64,000 nucleotides of DNA from contig JAGVUB010000183.1 of the NCBI GenBank assembly GCA_019136515.1, forward strand, positions 62,001 through 126,000. The letters are read 5' to 3'. The notes beneath the pieces were generated by a model. That model saw nothing but the letters and a program-made list of their open reading frames with translations. It did no database searches and had not been told where the DNA came from. Every line of letters begins with the position of its first letter. Positions within the stretch are counted from its first letter, which is position 1. Shown piece after piece: positions 38,230-45,224 of the stretch. This stretch comes from Verrucomicrobiota bacterium. Lineage in GTDB: Bacteria; Verrucomicrobiota; Verrucomicrobiia; Opitutales; Opitutaceae. The position numbers were made by a program, and so were the translations under genes.

Positions 38230-39504
38230 ATGAACCAACACCACAACTCCCGGCTGTACCAGTCGGAGGTCTTTCGCATGGCGTGCCGGCAGTTCGACCT
38301 CGCCGCCGACGCCATCAATCTCTCCGCCGAGGTCCGCGCCCGCGTGAAATACCCGCGCCGCGCCATCGCGGTCTCCATCCCGGTGCGGCGCGACGACGGC
38401 CGCATCCAGATGTTCGAGGGCTACCGCGTGCAGCACAGCCTCGCCACCGGCCCGTCGAAGGGCGGCATCCGTTTCCATCAGGACGTCACCATCGGCGAGG
38501 TCGCCGCGCTCTCCATGTGGATGAGCTGGAAATGCGCCCTCGCCGGTCTGCCCTACGGCGGCGCCAAGGGCGGCGTGGTCGTCGATCCGCACACGCTCTC
38601 CCCCACCGAACTCGAGCGCCTCTCGCGCCGCTACATGCAGGAGCTGATCCCCTTCGTCGGCCCCGACATCGACATCCCCGCGCCCGATGTCGGCACCAAC
38701 GAGCAGATCATGGGCTGGATGGCCGACACGTACTCCAACCACGTCGGCCACCTCGAGCCCGCCGTCGTCACCGGCAAACCGCTCGCCCTCGGCGGTTCCG
38801 CCGGCCGGCGCGAGGCCACCGGCCACGGCGTCGCGTACCTGATCCGCGCCTACCTCGCGGAACTCGGCATCCCGCCCGCCCAGGCGACCGTCGCCATCCA
38901 GGGCTTCGGCAACGTCGGCGGCGAGACCGCGCTCGCCCTCGCCGAGTTCGGCGCACGCATCGTCGCGATCTCCGACTACACCGGCGGCATCCACAACCCC
39001 GCCGGCATCGACGTCCACAAGGCCCACACCTACGTCGCCTACAACAAATCCCTCCGCGACTTCGACGGCGGCGAGCCCATCACCAACGAGCAGCTCCTCG
39101 AGCTCGACTGCACCGTGCTCGCCCCCTGCGCGCTTGAGCGCGTGATCACCGAGGACAACGCCCCGCGCCTGCGCTGCCGCCTCCTCGCCGAGGGCGCCAA
39201 CGGCCCCACGACCATCGCCGCCGACAAGATCCTCGAGGGCCGCCCCGAGATCGAGGTCATCCCCGATGTGCTCTGCAACGCCGGCGGCGTGATCGTCTCG
39301 TACTTCGAGTGGCTGCAGAACCGCCAGAGCTACTACTGGACGCGCGCCGAGGTGCTCGAGAAGCTCCATCGCCAGCTCGACCAGGCGCGCGAGGCCGTCG
39401 AGGCGCAGAAACGGAAGCTGAAGTTCAGCCGCCGCCTCGCCGCCCTCACCCTCGGCATCCAGCGCGTGGCCGACGCCAAGCTCGCCCGCGGCCTGTTCCC
39501 GTGA
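38230..39504 (+). CDS. gdhA: Glutamate dehydrogenase (Glu/Leu/Phe/Val dehydrogenase family)
   Basis: A 424-residue enzyme interconverting glutamate and 2-oxoglutarate plus ammonia with NAD(P). The substrate-binding part shows GPSKGGIRFHQ and ALAGLPYGGAKGGV with the catalytic lysine, then PAPDVGTNEQIMGWMAD. The Rossmann domain starts at about residue 218 with IQGFGNVGGETAL. LAEGANGPTT and the C-terminal helix are typical. Length matches the 410-450-residue hexameric class. The residues that discriminate NAD from NADP (SDYTGG at the second strand) lean to NAD, tentatively. The ATG at 38230 follows CCCGCCCCC with no clear ribosome site. The gene stands alone between repeat arrays. Confidence 0.92.
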   Translation: MNQHHNSRLYQSEVFRMACRQFDLAADAINLSAEVRARVKYPRRAIAVSIPVRRDDGRIQMFEGYRVQHSLATGPSKGGIRFHQDVTIGEVAALSMWMSWKCALAGLPYGGAKGGVVVDPHTLSPTELERLSRRYMQELIPFVGPDIDIPAPDVGTNEQIMGWMADTYSNHVGHLEPAVVTGKPLALGGSAGRREATGHGVAYLIRAYLAELGIPPAQATVAIQGFGNVGGETALALAEFGARIVAISDYTGGIHNPAGIDVHKAHTYVAYNKSLRDFDGGEPITNEQLLELDCTVLAPCALERVITEDNAPRLRCRLLAEGANGPTTIAADKILEGRPEIEVIPDVLCNAGGVIVSYFEWLQNRQSYYWTRAEVLEKLHRQLDQAREAVEAQKRKLKFSRRLAALTLGIQRVADAKLARGLFP

Positions 39505-40585
39505 GTCCGCCGGCGATCGCGTATCCGCCAGTCCCGCGCAGCGCCGCGGCGCCGTCGCACCAAAACCTCCCGTAGCGACGCGCGTGAGCGCGTCGATCCG
39601 CTCTGCCTACACGTCGGCCCCCGGGAAGTGGAGCCACAGCTGTGCCCTGCGTAGCCTTTGGCGAAGGAGGGATGAACGCAGATCGCCCGTTCTTTCCCCT
39701 CCGTCCGTCGCGCCGTTGCGTCGTCGCGCGCGAACTTCCGATCGGTTTGCTTCCGATCCATCCTCGCGCCCGTCCGTTCCCCGCCCCGAGCGGCAGGGAA
39801 CGGACTCACGCCGCCACGCTCGCCACGTTTCGATCCGACGGGATCACTCCGCCGTGCCCGGCATCTGCCCGCGCACGCGCCAGGACTTCATGCGGAAGAC
39901 CGCCCCGCAGCGAAAGCCGCCAAGGCTTTCGTCCACCCGGCACGTGAGCCAGGATCCACATCGTTCTCCCCCCGCGCGGATCGACATTGGTTCCCTTCGT
40001 TACCTTCTGTCGCCTCCCGGACTTTTCCGCATCAGCGTCCATCAGCGTGCATCAGCGGTTCCACTCCTTCCGTCCGTTGCGCCGCTGCGCCGTCGCGCGC
40101 GAACTTCCGATCGGTTTGTTTCCGATCCATCCTCGCGCCCGTCCGCTCCCCGCCCCGAGCGGCAGGGAACGGACTCACGCCGCCACGCTCGCCACGTTTC
40201 GATCCGACGGGATCACTCCGCCGTGGCCGGCCTCTGCCCGGCGCACGCGCCAGGACTTCTTGCGGAAGACCGCCCCGCAGCGAAAGCCGCCAAGGCTTTC
40301 ATCCACCCGGCACGTGAGCCAAGACCCGCATCGTTCTCCCTCTTTCGGGCCGACCTTGGTTCCCTTCGTTACCTTCTGTCGCCTCCGGGCGTTTTCGCAT
40401 CAGCGTCCATCAGCGTGCATCAGCGGTTCCACTCCTTCCGTCCGTTGCGCCGCTGCGCCGTCGCGCGCGAAGTTCCGATCGGTTTGTTTCCGATCCATCC
40501 TCGCGCCCGTCCGTTCCCCGCCACGGCGCCACGTTTCGATCCGCAGGGCTCACGCCCCCGTTCCCGGTCCCGGCCCGCGCCCGGT
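39505..40585. other. Repeat array region between gdhA and the cassette-like genes
   Basis: Except for repeats, nothing is seen here. It holds a REP hairpin (39572-39595), a GTAGCCTTTGGCGAAGG unit near 39651, and tandem copies 2-4 of the 369-bp repeat. Confidence 0.65.
39572..39595 (+). repeat. REP hairpin, GTAG head, stem CGACGCGC
   Basis: GTAG, CGACGCGC, GTGA, GCGCGTCG: the same unit as at 34945-34968. Confidence 0.8.
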
Positions 40586-40610
40586 CTAGGGCTTCTTGCG
40601 ATAGACCGCG
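39698..40610. repeat. Tandem array of a 369-bp repeat, copies 2-4
   Basis: The marker CGTCGCGCGCGAACTTCC starts at 39722 and 40091, and as CGTCGCGCGCGAAGTTCC at 40459: periods of 369 and 368 bp. Each full unit contains TTTCCGATCCATCCTCGCGC, a palindrome CGAAAGCC-GCCAA-GGCTTTCG (head GCAG), a CTTCGTTACCTTCTGTCG string as at the right end of the MITE-like element, and ATCAGCGTCC/ATCAGCGTGC strings. Copy 4 is partial and runs into the 3' end of the gene at 40586-40996; copies 2 and 3 carry a diverged copy of that gene end (minus-strand reading GAVFRKKS). Confidence 0.85.
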
Positions 40611-40996
40611 CCACATGCGCGGCAGACGTACCGGCGGCCACGCACGCGCAGCTCGATCATCCGCGAGAACGCCACCACGCCGAAGGTGAGCGGCAGCGAG
40701 ACCCACCCCGTGCCAAACCCCTCGTCGAGCGAGCGCTCGACCACATCGTTCGAACCACAATGCGGGCACCCGTAGAGGCAGCGGTGGTTCTCGTCCGGGA
40801 TCAGGCGGAGGACCTCCCGCGCCGCCTCGACCGATTCCTCCGGGACGAACAGCGCATAGACCGGCAACCGGCCCAGGTAGACCTGGTCCATCCCGGTCGG
40901 CACATAGAAGACCAGGGCCTCGATCTCCGCCGCCATCAGGTCGAGCTGGCGCTCATTCGCCTCCCCATAGGACGGATAGTGGCCGATGTACTTCAT
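40586..40996 (-). CDS. Small protein with DUF2007-like start and zinc ribbon
   Basis: A 136-residue protein starting MKYIGHYPSYGEANERQLDLMAAEIEA. The first 65 residues resemble the DUF2007 signal-transducing fold, with a ferredoxin-like pattern ending FVPEESVEAAREVLRLI. Two CxxC pairs, CPHCGS and CRACGAVYRKK, enclose a hydrophobic stretch and would bind zinc. The function is unknown. A strong ribosome site GGAGGAG lies 4 bases before the ATG. The GC content is high, like the chromosome rather than the cassettes upstream. Its last ten codons plus downstream DNA are duplicated in the 369-bp repeats. Upstream lies a decayed attC-like spacer. Confidence 0.75.
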   Translation of the reverse strand: MKYIGHYPSYGEANERQLDLMAAEIEALVFYVPTGMDQVYLGRLPVYALFVPEESVEAAREVLRLIPDENHRCLYGCPHCGSNDVVERSLDEGFGTGWVSLPLTFGVVAFSRMIELRVRGRRYVCRACGAVYRKKP

Positions 40997-41002
40997 CCGC
41001 TC

Positions 41003-41094
41003 CTCCCATACCTACGGACGCGGCACGGCGGGCTGCCGATCCGGCTGGGCGAGCGAGGGCTCCGTCGGCGCTCCGCATAGTGGCTCAGGCTGCC
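41003..41094 (-). other. Decayed attC-like site (between cassette genes E and F)
   Basis: In minus-strand sense it runs GGCAGCC...GAGCCACTATGCGGAG...GCGCCGACGGAGCCC...ATGGGAG. The left part aligns with the good site at 42630-42720 (CAGACACTACATGGAACGCCGGCAGAGGCCC), and the length is the same 92 bp. The core boxes no longer match consensus, and the upstream gene reads through it. Weak call. Confidence 0.35.
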
Positions 41095-41581
41095 CTCTTC
41101 TCGTGATCTCTCCCACGCTGATCGAGGGTACCACCAACCACTGCGATCGACATAGGGCATCGACCGGAACCTCTTCGATCAGCCTCTGGTTCTCTCCTGC
41201 CTCTGATTCTTTCTGCAACGAAAGCAGTTCAAGCGTCTCCAAGGCCACAACGACTCTATATTTCACGCGCGGCTCCGCACCCGGTGCCGCAATTACCAGA
41301 TATGGCGGGAGGAGCTTGGGATCGTGATACCACGATGCGGTAAACCGGAAATCGCCATCTATCGGTTCACCCCACAACCGCCAGATGCAGTCGGGTATAC
41401 GCACTTGGAGACCACCGATCCGGATGGTCTTCCTTTCAGAGGAGAACGACGCCGGGGAATACTTCTCGGGCAGGCCGGAAAACGCTCCATCGCGGCAAGT
41501 CAGAATCCGATCTTGGTGCGCTCGGGCGGATGGGCACAGAAGCCCGAGCACCAGAACCAGAAGGTATAGATGTCGCAGCAT
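41012..41581 (-). CDS. Cassette gene E: secreted hypothetical protein
   Basis: A 189-residue protein with a signal peptide (MLRHLYLLVLVLGLLCPSARA). The mature part has a few aromatic, strand-forming stretches (TIRIGGLQVRIPDCIWRLWG; FRFTASWYHD). No known family was recognised. The ATG at 41581 lies 6 bp after the core box of the attC-like site at 41588-41679. The in-frame ATG at 41611 lies inside that site and is less likely. The last 25 residues (EPLCGAPTEPSLAQPDRQPAV) read through a decayed attC-like spacer, so the original stop may have been lost. The gene is clearly less GC-rich than the chromosome on either side. Confidence 0.6.
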   Translation of the reverse strand: MLRHLYLLVLVLGLLCPSARAHQDRILTCRDGAFSGLPEKYSPASFSSERKTIRIGGLQVRIPDCIWRLWGEPIDGDFRFTASWYHDPKLLPPYLVIAAPGAEPRVKYRVVVALETLELLSLQKESEAGENQRLIEEVPVDALCRSQWLVVPSISVGEITRRGQPEPLCGAPTEPSLAQPDRQPAVPRP

Positions 41582-41587
41582 TTCTTT

Positions 41588-41679
41588 GCCTAGCGATTTG
41601 AGGCGTGCCATGCCGGGCGGCTGGCGGTGAATGGAAACCCGGCACGTCCCCGTGCATCGATGCTGATGGATGGTTCGGC
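41588..41679 (-). other. attC-like site (between cassette genes D and E)
   Basis: Minus-strand sense: GCCGAAC, an imperfect palindrome centred on about 41633 with CGTGC and GCACG arms, then AATC and GCTAGGC. The length is 92 bp. Core boxes are one or two bases off RYYYAAC/GTTRRRY. The next start codon follows 6 bp later. Confidence 0.55.
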
Positions 41680-41696
41680 CATTCTCTTCTTTCTCG

Positions 41697-41915
41697 CTAG
41701 AGCTTCCTCAGCCCGAGCCAGTCAACAATCGGCATGATCAGGAAACCGAAGAAAACCATGCCGAAAAACCCCATCATCATCCAATAGCGGATGGGATCAT
41801 CCGCTCTTTCGACCTTCCGCAGATTTGGCCCGGCGGTGACGCCCTTTCTGAACATCGCCACCCATATCAGCGTGAGCGGAATACCAAAAACAAAGCAGGT
41901 AAGGTCAGTGCTCAT
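41697..41915 (-). CDS. Cassette gene D: small two-helix membrane protein
   Basis: A 72-residue protein with two hydrophobic helices (LTCFVFGIPLTLIWVAMF and the stretch around MGFFGMVFFGFLIM) joined by a charged loop with KVERADDPIRYW. No family was recognised. The ATG at 41915 follows a degenerate attC-like spacer by a few bases, and another attC-like site lies directly after the stop. This tight packing of one gene between two such sites, with no room for a promoter, is what an integron cassette looks like. Confidence 0.6.
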   Translation of the reverse strand: MSTDLTCFVFGIPLTLIWVAMFRKGVTAGPNLRKVERADDPIRYWMMMGFFGMVFFGFLIMPIVDWLGLRKL

Positions 41916-41920
41916 TCTAT

Positions 41921-42009
41921 CGCCGCCTCAGGTCTGCCACGCCGAAGCATGGGCTCGGTGATGGGAAAGGGGCGTCATAGAGGCGCTGGTAGTGGTGACT
42001 GGCTGGCCC
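41921..42009 (-). other. Degenerate attC-like site (between cassette genes C and D)
   Basis: Minus-strand sense: GGGCCAGCC at the left (compare GGGCCCAACC in the good sites), CTATGACGCC paired with GGCGTGGC inside, and GCGGCGATAG at the right. The length is about 89 bp. The core boxes are decayed. Confidence 0.45.
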
Positions 42010-42015
42010 ATTCCT

Positions 42016-42624
42016 TTACTCCGCATACATAAACCTCCATCCAAAATGGAGGACAACGCCAACGCTGGCAGCGAGGATGACCCAACCATACCACGCCGTT
42101 CGAATCGCAGGCTCGGAATCGACTGCTTTCTGATGGCCGGCCTTGTCCGCGGCATTCGCGCTCGCGATCTCCCCGAGCAACGACGCCAGAACCGGAAAAC
42201 GGTCCATCTCGTCCGGGATACACACCTTCCCTTTTGTCGTGCGGACCTCGACGCCCATCGTCCCCTTCGAGAACTCACACGGGTAGGCAGCGATGATCTC
42301 CTCAAACCTGATCCGCTCCACTTTTCGCGGCTTCTCGGGCAGGAATGCAGCGGTAAACCGAAAATCGCGAAACTCCACCAACCCTTCATCAGTGTCGATG
42401 GACACGGTGGCTCTTCGCCAGCGCGCACGCTCCGAGACCATGAAAAACGCAAGGCCGCCCAGCAATAGCGCGAAGGGCAAAGCCGCGAGGAGCATCTTCC
42501 ACCCGTGGAGATAGGCGCCGTAGATCCCGGCACCGAGGATAAACGCCGGCACGATGACAAGGATAGCAAGATTCAACAGGGCGGTGAACGACCGACCTTT
42601 AAACGAGAAATTTTCGACGCTCAT
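42016..42624 (-). CDS. Cassette gene C: membrane protein of unknown function
   Basis: A 202-residue protein with two N-terminal helices (LLNLAILVIVPAFILGAGIYGAYL and LLAALPFALLLGGLAFFMV), a cytoplasmic-type domain with strands ATVSIDTDEGLVEFRDFRF and GVEVRTTKGKVCIPDEMD, and a C-terminal helix (WYGWVILAASVGVVLHFGW). It looks like a PH-like or bPH_2 membrane protein, but no firm family was recognised. Its ATG at 42624 is 5 bp after the GTTGGCC core of the attC-like site at 42630-42720. Composition is markedly less GC-rich than in the flanking housekeeping genes. Confidence 0.65.
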   Translation of the reverse strand: MSVENFSFKGRSFTALLNLAILVIVPAFILGAGIYGAYLHGWKMLLAALPFALLLGGLAFFMVSERARWRRATVSIDTDEGLVEFRDFRFTAAFLPEKPRKVERIRFEEIIAAYPCEFSKGTMGVEVRTTKGKVCIPDEMDRFPVLASLLGEIASANAADKAGHQKAVDSEPAIRTAWYGWVILAASVGVVLHFGWRFMYAE

Positions 42625-42629
42625 CTTTC

Positions 42630-42720
42630 GGCCAACGATTCAGGTCAGGGACGCCGGCCCTCATGCTCGGTCGAAGAGGATGGGGCCTCTGCCGGCGTTC
42701 CATGTAGTGTCTGGTTGGGC
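42630..42720 (-). other. attC-like recombination site (between cassette genes B and C)
   Basis: Minus-strand sense: GCCCAAC at one end and GTTGGCC at the other, matching RYYYAAC and GTTRRRY closely. Inside, GAACGCCGGC pairs with GCCGGCGTCC. The length is 91 bp. The stop of gene B is 8 bp before it and the start of gene C is 5 bp after it. Confidence 0.75.
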
Positions 42721-42727
42721 CCTTCTT

Positions 42728-43360
42728 TCATTCGTCGGTAGCAGTCACGCACTTCTTAACATACACGTGAACCGCGATAGATGTGACAGACGAAGCCACG
42801 CGACCATCAATCGTAGGTTCGGTCTGCGCTTGAATCTCAGAGGTTCTTCCGGACTGAACGCTATGCTCGCGGGAGGTAATGGAGAGAAGCTCGAAACCAT
42901 CGCGATCAAGAAATCGGAAAATGAACTCCACGTCGTAAGTAGCCTGTTCGATGGGGAGCACCGTAATCGGTCCTCCCTTAACTGAAATGGTCCGCTCCTT
43001 CTTATACTTCTCTGGCACCTCCGACAGATCGAGTGGCGCGGTGACGATCTTCACGATGTATCCAAGAGCGCACCGCCCGATCGGAGCCGAGACGGGGCTC
43101 AGGAACTTGGCCGTGCCTGCCACAGACTTTACGCTTAAGGGCACGATGTCAGATCCCACAATCACGGCGTCGGAGCAACTCACCGGAACCGGATCGTCGA
43201 CCAGAACCGAGCTACCAGCCGGTGCACCGAGCTCAGGCGCCTTCTGAACGAGCGTGAACCAACGATCGGGAATCGAAGGCCGCAGAAACAAGGCGGTGCC
43301 GACCGCACCGACGGCGACGCCTGTCGCAATCAAAACGAGAGCCTTGATTGATGAACGCAT
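42728..43360 (-). CDS. Cassette gene B: membrane-anchored hypothetical protein
   Basis: A 210-residue protein with one N-terminal helix (IKALVLIATGVAVGAVGTALFL) and an extracytoplasmic domain with alternating strands (AVIVGSDIVPLSVKSVAG; CALGYIVKIVTAPLDLSEVP; TYDVEFIFRFLDRDGFELL), probably an immunoglobulin-like or FxLYD-like fold. No family was recognised. The ATG at 43360 lies 11 bp past the GTTGGGC core of the site at 43372-43463. A longer form from 43429 would run through that site and is unlikely. The gene is less GC-rich than the chromosome. Confidence 0.65.
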   Translation of the reverse strand: MRSSIKALVLIATGVAVGAVGTALFLRPSIPDRWFTLVQKAPELGAPAGSSVLVDDPVPVSCSDAVIVGSDIVPLSVKSVAGTAKFLSPVSAPIGRCALGYIVKIVTAPLDLSEVPEKYKKERTISVKGGPITVLPIEQATYDVEFIFRFLDRDGFELLSITSREHSVQSGRTSEIQAQTEPTIDGRVASSVTSIAVHVYVKKCVTATDE

Positions 43361-43371
43361 GGAAAATTTTC

Positions 43372-43463
43372 GCCCAACGATTACGGATGAGCCACGGCGG
43401 GCCGTGGACTGTGATTGGAAGGCGGGCACTTAACCGCCGTTGGCCTCTGGCCGCTGGTTGGGC
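43372..43463 (-). other. attC-like recombination site (between cassette genes A and B)
   Basis: Minus-strand sense: GCCCAAC at one end and GTTGGGC at the other, perfectly complementary and fitting RYYYAAC/GTTRRRY. Inside, GGCCAACGGCGG pairs with CCGCCGTGGC, leaving one extra base on one arm, as in the extrahelical bases of true attC sites. The length is 92 bp. Both neighbouring genes lie within 12 bp. Confidence 0.78.
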
Positions 43464-43472
43464 CTCCGTTTT

Positions 43473-43928
43473 TCATCTTTCCGGGGCAAGCCTCCCGCCG
43501 AGTGTCTCCGCGCAGATGTGCTGCCAGACCCCGATCTTCATGATCATGACGTGATCGAGGGAGATCCGCCCAGTCAACGTAGGGTGCGGTGCGAAGGCAT
43601 AGCACTCATCTTCCTTCGGGATGATGCCCTTCTCGTGAAGGGAGAGAACCAACCGCGACAGAAGATGCTGTTCCTGCCACTCGCGCTGATTCACCAGCGA
43701 CGCGAATTCCTCGGGTGTAGCCGCAACGCGCTCATATGTGCCTTCGATCACCGATAACTCGTCTGTGCTTCCGTCTTCGCGGCGCAGAAACCAGTCGCCG
43801 AACTTCGACATGGCAACGGGTGCAATCCGCCCGCTCGTCCAACCACTCCAGCCGGCCAGCCAAGCCGCTACTTTTTCCGGCGGGAACCGCTGGATCAGCA
43901 GGTCATCCCAAGTGAGCTTTGTGGTCAT
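43473..43928 (-). CDS. Cassette gene A: DUF1851/Tdi1-like immunity protein
   Basis: A 151-residue soluble protein. The central part (FGDWFLRREDGSTDELSVIEGTYERVAATPEEFASLVN) and the end (DECYAFAPHPTLTGRISLDHV, then VWQHICAETLGGRL) follow the pattern of the DUF1851 domain, known as the C-terminal domain of Tdi1, the immunity protein of a type VI secretion DNase toxin. That match is by eye and moderate. No toxin gene is beside it, so it would be an orphan immunity gene, a frequent cassette cargo. The ATG at 43928 is 9 bp after a GTTGGGC core at 43938-43944. Confidence 0.65.
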   Translation of the reverse strand: MTTKLTWDDLLIQRFPPEKVAAWLAGWSGWTSGRIAPVAMSKFGDWFLRREDGSTDELSVIEGTYERVAATPEEFASLVNQREWQEQHLLSRLVLSLHEKGIIPKEDECYAFAPHPTLTGRISLDHVMIMKIGVWQHICAETLGGRLAPER

Positions 43929-43937
43929 GCTTCTTTC

Positions 43938-44005
43938 GCCCAACAGTGTTATTCACCCGCACCGCGTTTCACGACCTCGGCGGGGAGGATTGCTTGGTTC
44001 AAGGG
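43938..44005 (-). other. Possible attC or attI remnant upstream of cassette gene A
   Basis: In minus-strand sense GTTGGGC ends at 43938, 9 bp before the start of gene A. An inner CCCGC/GCGGG pairing is seen, but the opposite core (around GAACCAAG, about 43995) is poor. It may be a damaged attC or the former attI side of the array. No integrase gene is present to the right. Confidence 0.4.
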
Positions 44006-44043
44006 GTTGCAAATCTCGGAGGAAGAATTTCTTTGCGGGCGCC

Positions 44044-44196
44044 ATGCCGACCGCACGCGCCCGGTTCCGTATCTCAATCAAGGATCATCACACGGGCGAA
44101 GGCCTCAAAGTCGAGCTTGTTGACGCCCCGGGCCTGTGGGGCGAACGCCGCTACGCGATCCGCCTGAACCTGAATTCCGCAGACGACAGAAGGTAA
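44044..44196 (+). CDS. Short hypothetical ORF truncated by a repeat element
   Basis: A 50-codon plus-strand frame starting MPTARARFRISIKDHH and continuing KVELVDAPGLWGERRYAIRLN, a plausible start of a small cytoplasmic protein. From about 44178 the sequence is that of the MITE-like element, which supplies the last codons and the stop. A real gene cut by insertion is one reading and chance is another; no family was recognised. Confidence 0.35.
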   Translation: MPTARARFRISIKDHHTGEGLKVELVDAPGLWGERRYAIRLNLNSADDRR

Positions 44197-44343
44197 CGAA
44201 GGAAACAAAGAGACTCCGGACCAAGGGGAATCAGGGCCCACAGGCCCGGGGCGTTCTTCCCTCACCTGCCAGGTGAGGACCGAAATCTCGAGTGCCCTTT
44301 GTCCAGCTCGTTCACACTTCGTTCTCTTCGTTGCCTTCTGTCG
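44184..44343. repeat. MITE-like element with inverted ends, copy 2
   Basis: CGACAGAAGGTAACGAAG (44184-44201) and CTTCGTTGCCTTCTGTCG (44326-44343) are inverted repeats with a single mismatch. The unit of 160 bp shares order and many blocks with 30793-30949, including GGAAACAAAG after the left end and CTCGTTC before the right end. There is no coding capacity. Confidence 0.7.
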
Positions 44344-44420
44344 GTTCCAACTGCGCTCGTCAGCCTGCACAGCATGCCGGCGACCAAGGTGATCGCAGCG
44401 CCGTTGTCGGAGGCGCCGCC

Positions 44421-45224
44421 TCACCCGGCCAGCGACCGCCACAGCAGCCGCGCGATCGTCGCGGCCACGACCACGAGAAACGCCCCGCGGATGAAGCCCA
44501 CGCCCTTGCGGATCGCCAGGTGCGAGCCGAGCAGCGCGCCCGCGATGTTCGCCACGCCCATCGTGGCGCCGAGCGTCCAGAGCACGTGGCCCTGCAAGGC
44601 GAACCACCCCAGCGATGCCACATTGCTCGCGAGGTTCATCACCTTCGTGTGCCCGGTCGCCTGCGGCAGCGGATAGCCGAGCAGCAGCACGAAGCCCATC
44701 GTCCAGAACGAGCCCGTGCCCGGCCCGAAGAAGCCGTCGTAGAACCCGAGCGCGCAACCGCCCAGCACGTTGAAGACCGTCGTGGAAAAATGGGCCCGCG
44801 TGCGCGCCACGCCCAGCTTCGGCGACGCCGCCACGTACGCGAAGATCGCCACCAGCAGCCACGGGATCACCCGCACCAGCAGATCGGCCGGGAGGCGCGA
44901 GACGCACCACGCGCCCGCGAAGGCGGCGAGGGCCGTCCAGGTAATGCCGGTCGCGAGGCCCTCCTTCGCCACCCAGCCGCGCCCCGCATAGTTCGCCGCC
45001 GAGAACGTGGTGCCGAGCGCGGATTGCAGCTTGTTGGTCCCGAGCGCCAGATGCGGCGGCAGCCCGGCGGCCAGCAACGCCGGCAGGCTGATCATGCCGC
45101 CCCCGCCCGCGATCGAATCGACAAAACCCGCGGCGAAACCGGCCGCGGGCAGGATCCAGAAGGCGTTCGTGGTGGGGGCGAAGTCGATCCGCCGAGCGAA
45201 GCCGAACCCCGCCACCCCCGGCAA
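44421..45224 (-). CDS. TSUP (TauE/SafE) family membrane permease
   Basis: A 267-residue protein with about eight membrane segments. The family core GFAAGFVDSIAGGGGMISLPAL near the N-terminus and its repeat LGFYDGFFGPGTGSFW in the second half are the paired glycine-rich loops of TauE/SafE permeases. These export or import small sulfur-containing or organic anions such as sulfite, sulfoacetate or taurine-derived compounds; the substrate is not evident. The start is uncertain: no ATG fits, and TTG at 45224 or GTG at 45215 would serve. It is transcribed alone. Confidence 0.88.
   Translation of the reverse strand: MPGVAGFGFARRIDFAPTTNAFWILPAAGFAAGFVDSIAGGGGMISLPALLAAGLPPHLALGTNKLQSALGTTFSAANYAGRGWVAKEGLATGITWTALAAFAGAWCVSRLPADLLVRVIPWLLVAIFAYVAASPKLGVARTRAHFSTTVFNVLGGCALGFYDGFFGPGTGSFWTMGFVLLLGYPLPQATGHTKVMNLASNVASLGWFALQGHVLWTLGATMGVANIAGALLGSHLAIRKGVGFIRGAFLVVVAATIARLLWRSLAG

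Noticed and set aside
39698-40610. Possible CRISPR array
   Set aside because: The repeats are 369 bp, adjacent, diverged and without spacers or cas genes.
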